This document shows positions 54,059-62,445 of a stretch of DNA of 64,000 bases, one piece after another (position 1 is the stretch's first letter; the number at the start of each line of letters is the position of its first letter). Under the pieces are notes generated by a model. The model saw nothing but the letters and a program-made list of their open reading frames with translations, made no database searches and had not been told where the DNA came from. This DNA comes from Kribbella italica (GTDB lineage Bacteria > Actinomycetota > Actinomycetes > Propionibacteriales > Kribbellaceae), in the NCBI RefSeq assembly GCF_014205135.1, contig NZ_JACHMY010000001.1, positions 5,952,001 through 6,016,000 of the forward strand, written 5' to 3'. The translations under genes were made by a program, and so were the position numbers.

Positions 54059-54555
54059 ACCTGCAGGTTGAGGTCGTAGTACTTGTCGGTCTCCCCGACC
54101 CACTCCATGCCGAGCCGCTTGGCGGTCGCGATGGCGCGCTTGTTGTGCGGCCGCGCGACCGCGTACAGCTCGTCGGTGTCCGCGTCGTCGAACGCCCACT
54201 TCATCAGCGTCCGGCTCGCCTCGCTCGCGAAGCCCTGTCCCCAGACGGCCGGCTTCAGCTGCCACCCGATCTCCAGGTCCTCCTCGTACGGCGGCAGCAG
54301 GCGGATCAGCATCCCGCCGATCACCTCGCCGTCGTCCTTGCGCACGATCGCCCACCGCCCGGCCGGCACCACGAAGTTGGGCTGGGCCTCGATCCATGCC
54401 CCCAGCACCATCTTCATCGTCGCCGCGTCCGCCACCCGCTCGATCGCCGGCGACAGCCACTGCGCGACGTCCGCCGCGCCGTAGATCTCGAGCGCGGCGT
54501 CCGCGTCCTCCTCGACCCAGTCCCGGATCAACAGCCGCTCAGTCTCCAGAGTCAC
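54022..54555 (-). CDS. GNAT N-acetyltransferase (RimJ/RimL type)
   Basis: About 177 aa. TLETERLLIRDWVEEDA, EIGWQLKPAVWGQGFASEASRTLMKWAF (acetyl-CoA loop) and RPHNKRAIATAKRLGMEWVG are typical. GTG 54555 is placed 8 bases after GGAG. A longer frame to 54645 adds a Cys/Ser-rich stretch lying over the terminator and is rejected. Substrate unknown. Confidence 0.85.
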   Translation of the reverse strand: MTLETERLLIRDWVEEDADAALEIYGAADVAQWLSPAIERVADAATMKMVLGAWIEAQPNFVVPAGRWAIVRKDDGEVIGGMLIRLLPPYEEDLEIGWQLKPAVWGQGFASEASRTLMKWAFDDADTDELYAVARPHNKRAIATAKRLGMEWVGETDKYYDLNLQVYRIRAADFLSS

Positions 54556-54629
54556 CGTCACCACTCCAAGGTAATCGGCAACCGTCCGCCCGCAAGCTCC
54601 GCAACATGAACAACTCGCGCAAGAACAGC

Positions 54630-54666
54630 AAGAAGCCCGGCGCACACCGCTCGCGCCGGGCTTCTT
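54630..54666 (-). terminator. Terminator of the dnaK operon
   Basis: AAGAAGCCCGGCGC (54630-54643) pairs perfectly with GCGCCGGGCTTCTT (54653-54666) around 9 bases. It lies 11 bases past the hspR stop, and the minus-strand RNA continues with a U-rich stretch. Confidence 0.85.
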
Positions 54667-54677
54667 TCAGTCAACAG

Positions 54678-55145
54678 CTAGCGCGGGCCGATCTCCAACG
54701 GCTCGGTGCGGATCCACCGCGTGGTGGTCTGCTGCCGGCCCATCGCGATCACGTCGCCCGCCGGACCGGCCGAGAACACCCGGCTGGCCGTGCTGCGCCG
54801 GGAGACACCGACCCCACGCTGCACCTCCGCGAGGAGCTGGTTCACCCGGTGGCGCAACCCCTCGACCTCGGACTGCAGGTCGAGGATGTGCCGGATTCCG
54901 GCGAGATTGACGCCTTCCTCCTGCGAGAGGTGCTGGACGTACCGCAGCCGGGCCACGTCGTACGCCGAGTAGCGGCGGCCCCGGCCGCTCGCGCGGCTCG
55001 GGACCACCAGCCCCAGACGGTCGTACTGCCGCAGGGTCTGCGGGTGCATGCCGGCCAGCTGGGCCGCCACCGAGATCACGTAGATCGGGGTGCGGTCGTC
55101 CCAGGTCGGCACCTGGCTGAACGGGCGGTTCGCTCCCGAGGCCAT
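54678..55145 (-). CDS. hspR: Heat-shock repressor HspR (MerR family)
   Basis: About 155 aa. MerR-type wHTH (YVISVAAQLAGMHPQTLRQYDRLGLVVPSRASGRGRRYSAYDVARLRYVQHLS), then a helix with repressor contacts (LQSEVEGLRHRVNQLL). It binds HAIR sites, with DnaK as co-repressor in Streptomyces. ATG 55145 follows GGGAG; GTG one codon before overlaps the dnaJ stop. HAIR sites at dnaK and clpB in this window are its targets. Confidence 0.95.
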   Translation of the reverse strand: MASGANRPFSQVPTWDDRTPIYVISVAAQLAGMHPQTLRQYDRLGLVVPSRASGRGRRYSAYDVARLRYVQHLSQEEGVNLAGIRHILDLQSEVEGLRHRVNQLLAEVQRGVGVSRRSTASRVFSAGPAGDVIAMGRQQTTTRWIRTEPLEIGPR

Positions 55146-56323
55146 CACGCGCTCCCGAACAACCCGGCCCGCAGATCAGGCTGGCCCGACGCCGTGCTGA
55201 ACTCCTGCAGCTTCTCGCGCTGCTCGTCGGTCAGCTCGTGCGGCACCTGCACCTCCATCGTCAGCAGCAGGTCGCCCTTGGTCCCGTCGCGGCGCACCGA
55301 ACCCTTGCCGCGGACCCGCAACTTGCTGCCGTTCGCCGTACCGGCCGGGATCCGGACCGTCACCGGCAGACCGTCGAGCGTCGGGACCTTGATCTCGGCG
55401 CCCAGCGCGGCCTCGGTGAAGCTCACCGGAACCGCCAGAGTCAGATGCTCACCCTGGCGGCCGAAGATCCGGTGCGGGGTGACGTGCACGGTGACGTAGA
55501 GGTCGCCCGCGGGGCCACCTCGTTCGCCGGCCGCGCCCTTGCCCTTGAGCCGGATCCGCTGCCCGTCCTGCACGCCCGCGGGGATGCGGACCTGCATGGT
55601 CTTGCTCGACTGGCCGCGGCCGGAGCCGTGGCAGGTCTCGCACGGCTGGTCGACGACCAGACCGCGGCCCTTGCACTCGGTGCAGGGCTCGGTCATCGCG
55701 AACACGCCGCCCTGGACCGAGGTCTGCATGCCGGTGCCTTCGCACTTGAGGCAGACCTTGGGCACGGTGCCGTACTTCGCGCCGGTCCCGCGACAGGTCT
55801 TGCACGGTTCGTCGCTGGTCATCCGGAGCGCGACGGTGACGCCGTTGACGGCCTCGCCGAACTCGATCGTCGCCTCGGTCTCGATGTCGGCACCCCGGCG
55901 CGGTCGCGCGGTCGACGTGGTGGTCGTCGTACGGCCACCACCACCGAACATGCCGCCCAGGATGTCGCCGAGCCCGCTGCCCGCCGTACCGGCGTTCGCT
56001 CCGCCGCGGTTGAACAGGTCACCGACGTCGAAGCCGAAGCCGCCACCCTGCGTCCCGCCGCTGCCCGGCATCCGGAAACCACCGTTGCCGAACAGCCGCC
56101 GGGCCTCGTCGTACTCCTTGCGCTTCTTGGCGTCGCCGACCACGTCGTAGGCCTCGGAGACCTCCTTGAACTTGGCCTCCGCCGACGCGTCCCCGGCGTT
56201 GGAGTCCGGGTGGTACTTGCGCGCCAGCTTGCGGTACGACTTCTTGATCTCGTCGGCCTCGGCGGTCTTGGAGACGCCGAGCACCTTGTAGAAGTCCTTC
56301 TCCAACCAGTCCTTGGTACTCAT
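55145..56323 (-). CDS. dnaJ: Chaperone DnaJ
   Basis: 392 aa. J-domain with HPD (about 1-75), Gly/Phe-rich linker (78-135), four zinc-finger repeats CKTCRGTG, CLKCEGTG, CTECKGRG and CETCHGSG, and a C-terminal substrate-binding part. It stimulates DnaK. It is co-transcribed with grpE (21 bases apart) and hspR (overlapping). Confidence 0.96.
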   Translation of the reverse strand: MSTKDWLEKDFYKVLGVSKTAEADEIKKSYRKLARKYHPDSNAGDASAEAKFKEVSEAYDVVGDAKKRKEYDEARRLFGNGGFRMPGSGGTQGGGFGFDVGDLFNRGGANAGTAGSGLGDILGGMFGGGGRTTTTTSTARPRRGADIETEATIEFGEAVNGVTVALRMTSDEPCKTCRGTGAKYGTVPKVCLKCEGTGMQTSVQGGVFAMTEPCTECKGRGLVVDQPCETCHGSGRGQSSKTMQVRIPAGVQDGQRIRLKGKGAAGERGGPAGDLYVTVHVTPHRIFGRQGEHLTLAVPVSFTEAALGAEIKVPTLDGLPVTVRIPAGTANGSKLRVRGKGSVRRDGTKGDLLLTMEVQVPHELTDEQREKLQEFSTASGQPDLRAGLFGSA

Positions 56324-56344
56324 CGACGTCCCACCTCCCGCCGG

Positions 56345-57061
56345 TTACTCCGCAGGCTTGTCTGCGGCCTGGTTGTCGTCATCGTTGCCTTCAGCCCCGT
56401 CCTCGGCGCCGGCCGGCAGCTGCTCGGTCGGTTCCGACACCGCCACCCGGGCCGCCCGCAGGATCCGCTCGCCCAGCCGGTAGCCCGGCTGCATGACCAG
56501 CGTCGCGGTCGGTCCGTCGACCTCGTCGGAGTAGTTGTGCAGCAGCGCTTCGTGGATCCGCGGGTCGAAGGGGTCGCCCACCTCGCCGTACTTCACCAGT
56601 CCGAGCTTCTCGGTGACCCGCTCGAGCGACTCCGCGACCGCCTTGAACGCGCCCTCCAGCTCGCCCGCCTCGCGGGCCCGGCCGACGTCGTCCAGGGTCT
56701 GCAGCAGCTCGGTCAGCACCGAGCCGATGACGACCTCGCGGTTGGCCTCGCGGTCCCGGTCGACGCGGCGCTTGTAGTTCACGTACTCGGCCTGCAGGCG
56801 CTGCAGGTCCGCCGTACGCTCGGACAGCGCCTCGGTCAACAGGGCCTCCTGGGCCGACGGCCCGATCAGGTCGGACGGGTCGCGCGGCGGCTGGGCGCCC
56901 GGCGTACCGGGCAGGCCGGGCGCGGCGCCACCCGCGGGGGCCGGCGAGACAGGCTCGCCGGGCTCCCGCAGGTTGCCGGTCTCCGGGTCGATCCGGCGCT
57001 TGTCCCGGACGACGGGGTCGCCGTCGCCGAACTCGCTTCCAGGGTCGGACGGATCGGTCAC
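56345..57061 (-). CDS. grpE: Nucleotide exchange factor GrpE
   Basis: 238 aa. Disordered acidic/Pro-rich N-terminus (1-75), long coiled coil (LTEALSERTADLQRLQAEYVNYKRRVDRDRE), then the beta domain (NPFDPRIHEAL-like DPFDPRIHEALLH, GYRLGERILRAARVAV). GTG 57061 overlaps the dnaK stop. Confidence 0.95.
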   Translation of the reverse strand: MTDPSDPGSEFGDGDPVVRDKRRIDPETGNLREPGEPVSPAPAGGAAPGLPGTPGAQPPRDPSDLIGPSAQEALLTEALSERTADLQRLQAEYVNYKRRVDRDREANREVVIGSVLTELLQTLDDVGRAREAGELEGAFKAVAESLERVTEKLGLVKYGEVGDPFDPRIHEALLHNYSDEVDGPTATLVMQPGYRLGERILRAARVAVSEPTEQLPAGAEDGAEGNDDDNQAADKPAE

Positions 57062-58941
57062 TTGGTGTCCTCGGGCTTGGCGTCGTCGGCCTTGGTGTCC
57101 TGCGGACGGTCCTCGTCCACGATCTCGGCGTCGACGACACCGTCGTCCTCGGTGTCGGCCGGGCGGTCGCCGGACGACGCGTTCTCCTCGGAACCACCGG
57201 CCGCCTGGGCGTTCGCGTACATCGCGGCACCCATCTTCTGGCTGGACTGGGCGAGCTTCTCCGAGGCGGTCTTGATCACCTCGGCGTCGTCACCCTCGAG
57301 CGCCTTCTTCAGCTCCGCGACGCCGTCCTTGACCTCGGTCTTGACGTCGTCGGGGATCTTGTCCTCGTTCTCTTCGAGGAACTTCTCGGTCTGGTAGACC
57401 AGACCCTCCGCCTGGTTGCGGGACTCGACGGCCTCGCGGCGCAGCCGGTCCTCCTCGGCGTACTGCTCGGCGTCGCGGACCATCTGGTCGATGTCGGTCT
57501 TCGGCAGCGCGGAGCCACCGGTCACCGTCATCCGCTGCTCCTTGCCGGTGGCCAGGTCCTTGGCGTTGACGTGCACGATGCCGTTCGCGTCGATGTCGAA
57601 GGTGACCTCGATCTGCGGCACGTTGCGCGGCGCCGGCGGCAGGCCGGTCAGCTCGAAGTTGCCGAGCGACTTGTTGTCGCGGGCCATCTCGCGCTCGCCC
57701 TGGTAGACCTGGATCATCACCGACGGCTGGTTGTCCTCGGCCGTGGTGAAGATCTCCGAGCCCTTGGTCGGGATCGTGGTGTTGCGCTCGATGATCTTGG
57801 TGAACACGCCACCCTTGGTCTCGATGCCCAGGCTCAGCGGGGTCACGTCGAGCAGCAGGACGTCCTTGACCTCACCCTTCAGCACACCGGCCTGCAGGGA
57901 GGCTCCGACGGCGACGACCTCGTCCGGGTTCACACCCTTGTTCGGGTCCTTGCCGCCGGTCAGCTCCTTGACCAGCTCGGCGACCGCGGGCATCCGGGTC
58001 GAGCCACCGACGAGGATGACGTGGTCGATCTTCGCCACGTCGATGCCGGCGTCCTTGATGACGGCCTTGAACGGCGAGCGGGCGCGCTCGAGCAGGTCGT
58101 TGGTGAGCTTCTGGAACTCGGCGCGGGAGAGCTTCTCCTCCAGGTGCAGCGGGCCGGAGTCGGTCAGGCTCAGGTACGGCAGGTGAATGGAGGTCTCGGC
58201 GGCGCTGGAGAGCTCGATCTTGGCCTTCTCCGCGGCCTCCTGCAGCCGCTGCATGGCCATCTTGTCGCCGGACAGGTCGGTGCCGTTCTTGTTCTTGAAC
58301 TGGGTCACCAGCCACTGCACGATCCGCATGTCCCAGTCGTCACCACCGAGGTGGTTGTCACCGGAGGTGGCCTTCACCTCGAAGACGCCGTCGCCGATCT
58401 CCAGCAGCGACACGTCGAAGGTGCCGCCCCCGAGGTCGAAGACCAGGATGGTCTGCTCGGTGCCCTTGTCCAGGCCGTACGCCAGCGCGGCCGCGGTCGG
58501 CTCGTTGACGATCCGGTGCACGTTCAGGCCGGCGATCTCGCCGGCCTCCTTGGTCGCCTGGCGCTGCGCGTCGGAGAAGTAGGCCGGCACGGTGATGACC
58601 GCGTCGGTGACCTGCTCCCCGAGGTACGCCTCGGCGTCCCGCTTCAGCTTCTGCAGCACGAACGCGCTGATCTGCTGGGGGGTGAACTTCTTGCCGTCGA
58701 TGCTGACGTTCCAGTCTTCGCCCATGTGGCGCTTGACCGAACGGATCGTCCGGTCGACGTTCGTGGTGGCCTGGCGCTTGGCCACCTCGCCGACCAGGAC
58801 CTCGCCGTTCTTGGCGAAGGCGACCACCGAGGGCGTCGTACGCGCTCCCTCGGCGTTGGGGATGACGGTGGGCTCGCCACCTTCCAGTACGGCGATGACG
58901 GAGTTCGTCGTACCGAGATCGATACCGACCGCGCGGGCCAT
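57058..58941 (-). CDS. dnaK: Chaperone DnaK (Hsp70)
   Basis: 627 aa. MARAVGIDLGTTNSVI, VFDLGGGTFDVS, LVGGSTRMP, linker VLLLDVTPLSLGIE and a C-terminal lid ending in an acidic tail. ATG 58941 follows GGAGG; a 22-codon upstream extension crosses the HAIR promoter and is rejected. First gene of the dnaK-grpE-dnaJ-hspR operon. Confidence 0.98.
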   Translation of the reverse strand: MARAVGIDLGTTNSVIAVLEGGEPTVIPNAEGARTTPSVVAFAKNGEVLVGEVAKRQATTNVDRTIRSVKRHMGEDWNVSIDGKKFTPQQISAFVLQKLKRDAEAYLGEQVTDAVITVPAYFSDAQRQATKEAGEIAGLNVHRIVNEPTAAALAYGLDKGTEQTILVFDLGGGTFDVSLLEIGDGVFEVKATSGDNHLGGDDWDMRIVQWLVTQFKNKNGTDLSGDKMAMQRLQEAAEKAKIELSSAAETSIHLPYLSLTDSGPLHLEEKLSRAEFQKLTNDLLERARSPFKAVIKDAGIDVAKIDHVILVGGSTRMPAVAELVKELTGGKDPNKGVNPDEVVAVGASLQAGVLKGEVKDVLLLDVTPLSLGIETKGGVFTKIIERNTTIPTKGSEIFTTAEDNQPSVMIQVYQGEREMARDNKSLGNFELTGLPPAPRNVPQIEVTFDIDANGIVHVNAKDLATGKEQRMTVTGGSALPKTDIDQMVRDAEQYAEEDRLRREAVESRNQAEGLVYQTEKFLEENEDKIPDDVKTEVKDGVAELKKALEGDDAEVIKTASEKLAQSSQKMGAAMYANAQAAGGSEENASSGDRPADTEDDGVVDAEIVDEDRPQDTKADDAKPEDTK

Positions 58942-58960
58942 GTGCGTTACCTCCACGAAG

Positions 58961-59007
58961 TTGAGTGATGCAGACTCAATGTTGCCGATCCAGGATCGGT
59001 ATTTCAA
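58961..59007 (-). promoter_or_regulatory. dnaK promoter with HAIR operator
   Basis: On the minus strand TTGAAA (59007-59002) and CAACAT (58984-58979) are spaced by 17 bases as a housekeeping promoter. TTGAGT-N7-ACTCAA (58961-58979), a perfect HAIR core, covers the start site right after the -10, so HspR should block initiation. Confidence 0.85.
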
Positions 59008-59033
59008 GTTGCCCCCGGATCCGATCCGGCAGA

Positions 59034-59054
59034 CTTGAGTACACCTGGCTCAAC
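59034..59054. promoter_or_regulatory. Second HAIR site upstream of dnaK
   Basis: CTTGAGT (59034-59040), 7 bases, GCTCAAC (59048-59054): two mismatches to CTTGAGT-N7-ACTCAAG. It lies upstream of the dnaK -35 and 116 bases before the divergent GNAT start. Confidence 0.75.
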
Positions 59055-59169
59055 ATTGCACCACGCCCGGCTCATTCCCAACCCCGGCCCTCGGATTTCC
59101 GGGATCACCCCTGTTCGGCCCTGGTCCGACCCCTGCCGCTGCAAGCGCTTGCCGTGGGAGGCTGACCAG

Positions 59170-59649
59170 GTGAAACTCCGCCCACTGTCCACCGCTGACG
59201 AGTCCACCGTGCTCGCCTTCAACGCCGCCGAGTCCCACCTCGACAAACTCGGTCCCGACCGGCTGGACTGGCTCCGCCTGATCGCCGCCCACGCCGCCGT
59301 CGTCGACGTCGACGGCGACATCGCCGGCTTCGTCCTCACCTTCGCCCCCGGATCCGCGTACGACGGCCTCGACTTCCAGTGGTTCGCCGACACCTACGCC
59401 GACCGCTACCTCTACCTGGACCGCTTGGTGATCGCCGAGCCGTACCGCCGCCAGGGCATCGCCACCTCCGTCTACAAGGCCGTCGAACGAGCCGCCAAGC
59501 CCTTCGACCGCCTGGTCTGCCGCGTCCAGTCCGACCCGCCCGACATCCCGTCCCTGGCCCTGCACGCCGCCCGCGGCTTCGTCGAGGTCGGCAAACTCCA
59601 ACGCCCCGACGGCACCACCAGCGCCATGCTCTCCAAGGAGCTGACCTAG
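59170..59649 (+). CDS. GNAT N-acetyltransferase
   Basis: 159 aa from GTG 59170 with GGGAGG upstream. VDVDGDIAGFVLTF, LYLDRLVIAEPYRRQGIATSVYKAV (acetyl-CoA loop) and a C-terminal HAARGFVEVGKL. The start of the longer frame (59035) falls inside the HAIR site. Divergent from dnaK; substrate unknown. Confidence 0.85.
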   Translation: MKLRPLSTADESTVLAFNAAESHLDKLGPDRLDWLRLIAAHAAVVDVDGDIAGFVLTFAPGSAYDGLDFQWFADTYADRYLYLDRLVIAEPYRRQGIATSVYKAVERAAKPFDRLVCRVQSDPPDIPSLALHAARGFVEVGKLQRPDGTTSAMLSKELT

Positions 59650-60215
59650 AGGGTCCGTACGTCGAGGAGGGCGCGGACAGGGAGGTCGTGGCGGAGGCGG
59701 GGGTCGAGCAGGCCGTCGACGATGCAGGCGGCGCCGATGAAGTGGGCGCCGCAGTCCTCGACCAACTGCCGGACGGTGCGGGCGGTGGCGCCGGTGTCTG
59801 CCCAGTCGTCGACCATCAGGACCCGGTCGCCGGACCGGAGCAGGCCGCGGCGGAACCCGAACACCAGGTTGCGGTCGCGGTAGTCCGGTCCGGTGGTGCG
59901 GCAGACCCAGCGGTCGCTGTCGGTCGCCTGCGCGATCTCCTTGCGCGCCTCCACGAACCCGACGCCGAGCGCGGCAGCGGTGAGGGCGCCGATCATGGCG
60001 CCGCGCGAGACCGGGCCGACGACGACGGTCGGCGACTCGTCGTACAGGCCGGCGAGGGCAGGGCCGAGGTCGCGGAGCAGCTCCGCGTCACGCCACCAGC
60101 CGGTCAGGTCGGCGGAGCCCCAGCGGTCGCCGCGGTCCTGCCTGGTCCGGTAGGCAGCGCGCAGCCGGCCGCGGACGCCGCCGGCGGACTGCTGGTGCAC
60201 TGCTGACCTGGACAT
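59646..60215 (-). CDS. Phosphoribosyltransferase family protein
   Basis: 189 aa type I PRTase. The PRPP loop is VLMVDDWADTGATA, with VVVGPVSRGAMIGALTAAAL before it. It is similar in layout to adenine/xanthine PRTases, but the base is not known. Its stop overlaps the convergent GNAT stop by 4 bases. Confidence 0.8.
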   Translation of the reverse strand: MSRSAVHQQSAGGVRGRLRAAYRTRQDRGDRWGSADLTGWWRDAELLRDLGPALAGLYDESPTVVVGPVSRGAMIGALTAAALGVGFVEARKEIAQATDSDRWVCRTTGPDYRDRNLVFGFRRGLLRSGDRVLMVDDWADTGATARTVRQLVEDCGAHFIGAACIVDGLLDPRLRHDLPVRALLDVRTL

Positions 60216-60310
60216 GCTCCAAGCGTGACGGCCCGGCCTCGCGGGCGCACTGCATTTACCGCGACGCCGCCCTGTCTACCTGCAGCGCCCCGTCTACTGC
60301 AGCGGCCGGT

Positions 60311-61333
60311 TCACTGCAGCGCCGTACGCGGCAAGAGCTCGCCGACGATCTCGCGGGTGAAGATGTCGTAGCTGATCACCAGCAGCTCGTCGCCGGGAAG
60401 CTCGACGACCGCGGGATTGGCCTGGTCCATCGTGTCCTGCCCGGCGTCGATCACCACCCGCAGCGCGTCCTGGTCCCACGGTCCGAGCGGCTCACCGATG
60501 ATCGTGGCCACCGTCGGCCGCCCCGGGTTGAACTGCTTCGACACATCGCCGTACGCCAGCAGCACTGCGCCGTCCGACAGCGTCAGCGTGTCAGCCGACG
60601 AGGCATGCAACCCGCACAGCTCCGGCTCCGACCAGGTCAGCCCGTTGTCGTCGCTCCGGACCAGCTCGGCCTCTTCGTCGGTCCGCAGCAACGCCACGAC
60701 CTGACCACCTGGCAGCAAGGTCAGCACCGGCTCGAGGTACTCACGCCCGTCCCGCCGACCCAGCACAATCTCCTGCGCCGCCGGCCAGGTCAGCCCACCA
60801 TCGGTCGACCGGACGACGCTCGCCGAGTGGTTCTGATCCCCCGGAAACACCCCGTACACCGGAGCCAGCAGATCCCCGTCCGGCAGCTCCAGGATCTGCC
60901 CGTGCGCCACGATGTGCGCCGCCCGAAACCCGTGCCACACCTGGGCGGTCTCGTGATCCACCATCGCCGACCCGACGGCGACCGGCTCACCCCAAGAAGC
61001 CCCGCCGTCGACGGACCGAGCCACGAGCACCCCCGGACACACGTACGGCCGCACCGACCAGTCGATCTGGAACCAGCTCAGCAGGATGTCCCCGTTGGCC
61101 AACTGCACCACCATCGGGTCCCGGTCGTCGTAGAGCCTGTCCACCACCACCCGAGGCTCCGACCACGACCGCCCGTCGTCCGAGGACTCCGCGGCGACGA
61201 TCCGCCCCACACTCCGCACATGCCCCAGCCCTTCCCGCCACACCACCAGCACCCGCCCGTCCGCCAGCCTGATGGCGCTCGGGAAGTACGGCAGCTGACC
61301 AGCAATGCTCTGGGCGATCACCACGCGGCTCAT
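60311..61333 (-). CDS. Sialidase-like (BNR/Asp-box) beta-propeller protein
   Basis: 340 aa. Four Asp boxes are visible: SSDDGRSW, SVDGGASW, STDGGLTW and SDDNGLTW, plus FPSAIRLADGRVLVVWREG near the N-terminus with an Arg as in sialidases. There is no signal peptide, so it is probably cytoplasmic. It could be an exo-sialidase or a related glycosidase or lyase of the six-blade fold; the full catalytic set could not be confirmed. Confidence 0.7.
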   Translation of the reverse strand: MSRVVIAQSIAGQLPYFPSAIRLADGRVLVVWREGLGHVRSVGRIVAAESSDDGRSWSEPRVVVDRLYDDRDPMVVQLANGDILLSWFQIDWSVRPYVCPGVLVARSVDGGASWGEPVAVGSAMVDHETAQVWHGFRAAHIVAHGQILELPDGDLLAPVYGVFPGDQNHSASVVRSTDGGLTWPAAQEIVLGRRDGREYLEPVLTLLPGGQVVALLRTDEEAELVRSDDNGLTWSEPELCGLHASSADTLTLSDGAVLLAYGDVSKQFNPGRPTVATIIGEPLGPWDQDALRVVIDAGQDTMDQANPAVVELPGDELLVISYDIFTREIVGELLPRTALQ

Positions 61334-61351
61334 GGGCCAACGCTTTCACAT

Positions 61352-61455
61352 GCGGACGTCCACCACTCACTAACTACAGCTGGCATCCCGTCCCCACGCT
61401 CAGGTTCGGCAAGCGGATCCCCTCTCATGCCGCTTACTGAGTGGTGGACGTCCGC
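61352..61455. repeat. 104-bp inverted-repeat element A
   Basis: Arms 61352-61373 and 61434-61455 are 22 bases each and pair at 21 positions (core CCACCACTCACTAA with TTACTGAGTGGTGG), around a 60-base interior. It ends 51 bases before the nuclease-like gene at 61507 and lies just upstream of the sialidase-like gene start. Confidence 0.85.
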
Positions 61456-61506
61456 GTCTGTGGATGACCGCAGCCGTCGGCCGCGCGAATAGGTCAAGCT
61501 GCTGCC

Positions 61507-62382
61507 GTGGCTGAGGTTGGTGAGGTTCTAGCGCGGCGTGGTGGCAGTGCGGGGTTCGCCGACCTCCGGGCTGTCGTGTCCGCACGGGCGATCCGCGCCG
61601 CGCTCACCGCCGGAACGATCCGCCGGATCGCCAAAGGGGTCTACGCGCTCCCGGAGGCGCCGCCGGCGCTGACCGCAGCACGGAGTCAGGGAGGCGCGGT
61701 CTCGCATCTCAGTGCGGCTCAGCACTGGCGGTTGGGAGTCCTCGCGGCGCCGTCGCTTCCTCATGTGACCCTGCCCATCGGCCGGCAACGGCGACGGGCC
61801 GGCCTTCCGTGCGTCGTGCACTGGGCCGACGTGCCCGTCATCGACGACGTGACCACCCCGATCCGGACCGTTCTCGACTGCGCCCGGACGCTGCCGATGA
61901 ACGAGGCACTCACGGTCGCCGACTCGGCGCTTCACCTGGGTCTGGTCGACCACGACGAACTGCTGGACGCGTCCGCGCGGCTGGTGGGACCGAATCGGCG
62001 GCGGATTCAGCAGGTCGTCAGGCTGGCGGACAGACGAGCCGAGTCCGTGCTGGAGTCGGCTCTTCGGGCCATCCTGATCGAGGAGGGCATCGACGGGTTC
62101 GAGCCCCAGGTCCCGGTCCGGGACGCCGGGTTCAGCGCTCGGCTGGACCTTGGGCACCGCCAACGGCGGATCGGGCTCGAGGCGGACGGCTTCGAGCACC
62201 ACGGCGGCCGGACGGCCTTCGTCCGCGACTGCCGTCGGCAGGTCAACCTCAGCCTGCGCGGTTGGCTCGTGCTGCGATTCAGCTGGGAGGACGTGATGTA
62301 CGGCAGGGATTGGGTGGTGGAGGCGGTGCGTGGGGCGCTTGAACTCCCACCACTCACTAACCGGCTTCCACAGGCCGCCTGA
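61507..62382 (+). CDS. AbiEi-type wHTH plus DUF559/Vsr-like nuclease domain protein
   Basis: 291 aa, GTG start. The N-terminal half looks like the AbiEi antitoxin-type winged-helix domain (ARAIRAALTAGTIRRIAKGVYALP, SHLSAAQHWRLGV, TTPIRTVLDCARTLP). The C-terminal part resembles the DUF559/Vsr restriction-endonuclease fold (ESVLESALRAIL, ARLDLGHRQRRIGLEADGFEHHGG, LRGWLVLRFSWEDV), with Asp and Glu in RLDLG and GLEADG as likely metal ligands. No AbiEii-type toxin gene is adjacent. Two equal-length inverted-repeat elements frame the gene, the second covering its last codons. Function unknown. Confidence 0.75.
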   Translation: MAEVGEVLARRGGSAGFADLRAVVSARAIRAALTAGTIRRIAKGVYALPEAPPALTAARSQGGAVSHLSAAQHWRLGVLAAPSLPHVTLPIGRQRRRAGLPCVVHWADVPVIDDVTTPIRTVLDCARTLPMNEALTVADSALHLGLVDHDELLDASARLVGPNRRRIQQVVRLADRRAESVLESALRAILIEEGIDGFEPQVPVRDAGFSARLDLGHRQRRIGLEADGFEHHGGRTAFVRDCRRQVNLSLRGWLVLRFSWEDVMYGRDWVVEAVRGALELPPLTNRLPQAA

Positions 62383-62442
62383 CCAGGCCGCCACGCTGCG
62401 AGCGGGGGTAAGCAGGCAGCTTACTGAGTGGTGGGCGTCCGC
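62339..62442. repeat. 104-bp inverted-repeat element B
   Basis: Left arm core 62346-62360 (CCCACCACTCACTAA) pairs at 14 of 15 positions with the right arm core; the right arm (62421-62442) is almost the same as that of element A, one base different in 22. Interior is again 60 bases, but its sequence is not conserved. It covers the last codons of the nuclease-like gene and ends 4 bases before the hutI stop. Confidence 0.82.
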
Positions 62443-62445
62443 ACC

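Noticed and set aside
54556..54645. Cys/Ser-rich N-terminal extension of the GNAT gene resembling a fourth azole core
   Set aside because: Downstream it runs in frame into the GNAT, it has no leader, and its first codons lie over the dnaK-operon terminator stem.
61507..62382. Complete AbiE-type toxin-antitoxin system
   Set aside because: No AbiEii nucleotidyltransferase gene is adjacent, and the C-terminal half is nuclease-like rather than the usual AbiEi C-domain.
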